A DNA stretch of 13,695 bases, taken from Desulfofustis sp964433645. Its GTDB lineage: Bacteria; Desulfobacterota; Desulfobulbia; Desulfobulbales; Desulfocapsaceae. This document shows, piece after piece, positions 12,774-13,695 of the stretch. Both the position numbers and the translations under genes were made by a program. The stretch is taken from NCBI GenBank assembly GCA_964433645.1, contig CAYSSK010000104.1:1-13695 (forward strand). Direction: 5' to 3'. Under the pieces are notes generated by a model. It was not told the DNA's origin. It saw only the letters and a program-made list of their open reading frames with translations, and ran no database searches. Numbering within the stretch: position 1 is the stretch's first letter; every line of letters begins with the position of its first letter.

Positions 12774-13559
12774 TTAAAAGAAACTTTCCGGCACGACAAC
12801 AACGTCATTATGCTTAACCAGCGTGGTGTCCAGCGACACATCTTCAATAATCACCTTCTCGCCATCGACAAAGCGCACGATATCAACCCGAGACTTCGAC
12901 GCCTTGCCGGTAAAGCCGTTGGCCAGGGCAATCAACTGCAGCACCGTCGTGTTATCACTGCACGGATATGAACCCGGTTTCTGCACTTCACCGGTCACGT
13001 AGCACATGCCGGCCTTGGCAATAACCACGGTGTCGCCGTCGAAGAGCGGTTCATTCTGGGTCAGATCGCCGCCCTCGATCAACGATACCAGATCGATCGG
13101 AACCAGCGTTTCGCTGCCGCCTTCGCGCCGCTTGATGGTTGCGGTATCCCCGGCATCTTTCTCCAACCCGCCGGCCTTTGAGATCAACTCGAGAAAACTG
13201 ATCGGTCCGCTGAGCTCATAGAGCCCCGGATTGCGCACCATGCCGAGCACCACCACCTTCTTGCTGCGAAACTCCTCGACAAACACGTTGACCTGCGGAT
13301 TCACCAGATAACCATCAGATAACAAGCCGGTGATCTTGTCGGCAATCTGCGGTACCGTCAACTCCGCGACGTTCACCTGGCCGAGCAGCGGCATCACGAT
13401 ACTGCCATCCGTCCCGACCCGGACCTTGGTTTTCAGATCATCGTTATCGTAGACCGTGATATCAAGCACATCACCCGGCCCGACCAGATAATCAGCCGCA
13501 AAAGAAAATCCTGCTGCCGAGAACATCAGCAGCAGGACCATCGCCAATCGCTTCCTCAT
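12774..13559 (-). CDS. Short Wza-like polysaccharide export (OPX) protein with two SLBB domains
   Basis: A protein of 261 residues if started at 13559, or 263 from ATG 13565. GGGA lies 5 bases before 13559 but directly abuts 13565, so 13559 is preferred. A signal peptide (RKRLAMVLLLMFSAAGFSFA, cleaved before ADYLV) has no lipobox cysteine. The Poly_export domain (YLVGPGDVLDITVYDNDDL through NPQVNVFVEEF, about residues 24-98) is followed by two SLBB domains (about 101-182 and 185-258). It stops right after SLBB2 (VPESFF) with no amphipathic outer-membrane helix, unlike E. coli Wza of about 380 residues. It should form a periplasmic part of the export channel above the Wzc-like protein encoded next, whose start is 9 bp beyond its stop. 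Confidence 0.9.
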   Translation of the reverse strand: MRKRLAMVLLLMFSAAGFSFAADYLVGPGDVLDITVYDNDDLKTKVRVGTDGSIVMPLLGQVNVAELTVPQIADKITGLLSDGYLVNPQVNVFVEEFRSKKVVVLGMVRNPGLYELSGPISFLELISKAGGLEKDAGDTATIKRREGGSETLVPIDLVSLIEGGDLTQNEPLFDGDTVVIAKAGMCYVTGEVQKPGSYPCSDNTTVLQLIALANGFTGKASKSRVDIVRFVDGEKVIIEDVSLDTTLVKHNDVVVVPESFF

Positions 13560-13600
13560 CTTCATCCCGAAAAACGTAACGCCTGGACGTGCGGTACTAC

Positions 13601-13695
13601 TTACAAAGCCAGATTTATATTGAAGATAAACGTATTTGACGTGTAATCAAAGAGATCATCGGTGGAATCACGCGTATCAAAGGTATAGGCCAACT
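13601..13695 (-). CDS. C-terminal end of a probable outer-membrane beta-barrel protein (partial)
   Basis: Thirty codons are visible in the minus strand before TAA (13601-13603); the gene continues beyond the window. The tail reads LAYTFDTRDSTDDLFDYTSN and then TFIFNINLAL. The alternating polar/hydrophobic residues at the very end resemble the last beta strand of an outer-membrane barrel. The stop is only about 35 bp upstream of the wza-like gene, so it should be the preceding gene of the same operon. Barrel genes are often found in this position in polysaccharide export loci. With so little sequence the family is not certain. Confidence 0.45.
   Translation of the reverse strand, partial: LAYTFDTRDSTDDLFDYTSNTFIFNINLAL

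Overview
The window is a bacterial chromosome segment, GC-rich at both ends with an AT-richer stretch in the middle. No 16S or taxonomic marker gene is present. The mix of gene families (a 2-pyrone-4,6-dicarboxylate hydrolase-like enzyme with a TRAP transporter, a Wza/Wzc/Wzy-type export locus whose polymerase carries TPRs, MNT/HEPN pairs, and dispersed GGGGAC/GTCCCC palindromes) suggests a Gram-negative proteobacterium-like organism. Desulfobacterota is my best guess from memory, not something the sequence proves.

Layout. (1) 1-820: a repeat-containing edge, then a hipB-like regulator followed by a hipA toxin cut off after its N-terminal subdomain inside a perfect GGGGAC palindrome. (2) 857-5522: a catabolic/uptake operon. 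Its first gene joins a FadR/FCD-type GntR regulator in frame to a LigI-like amidohydrolase. It is followed by a complete TRAP transporter: binding protein (dctP), small permease (dctQ) and large permease (dctM). A strong hairpin lies between dctP and dctQ, and a palindrome sits between the -35-like and -10-like boxes ahead of the regulator. (3) 5523-8128: an AT-richer accessory zone. It holds an MNT antitoxin with a HEPN toxin ruined by an internal deletion, an intact MNT/HEPN pair, an intact Phd/PIN (VapC-like) pair with its own promoter and operator, and most of the repeat copies. (4) 8129-13695, all on the minus strand: an exopolysaccharide or capsule operon. In transcription order it is the 3' end of a probable outer-membrane beta-barrel gene, a short Wza-like export protein, a Wzc-like co-polymerase with tyrosine-kinase domain, and an O-antigen ligase/Wzy-like membrane protein with a C-terminal TPR region.

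How the parts work together. The TRAP system probably imports a carboxylate that the LigI-like domain hydrolyses, and the FCD domain senses it or a product. The minus-strand operon polymerises polysaccharide, controls its chain length and exports it. The toxin-antitoxin zone and its palindromes separate the two functional blocks. In two of the four toxin modules the toxin is broken and the antitoxin intact.

Most unusual points: the regulator-enzyme fusion with a good internal ribosome binding site exactly at the domain junction; the palindromic repeat family that ends a toxin gene, flanks a 6.3 kb block as direct repeats and separates the convergent operons; and the pairing of a short Wza-like protein with an adjacent beta-barrel gene.
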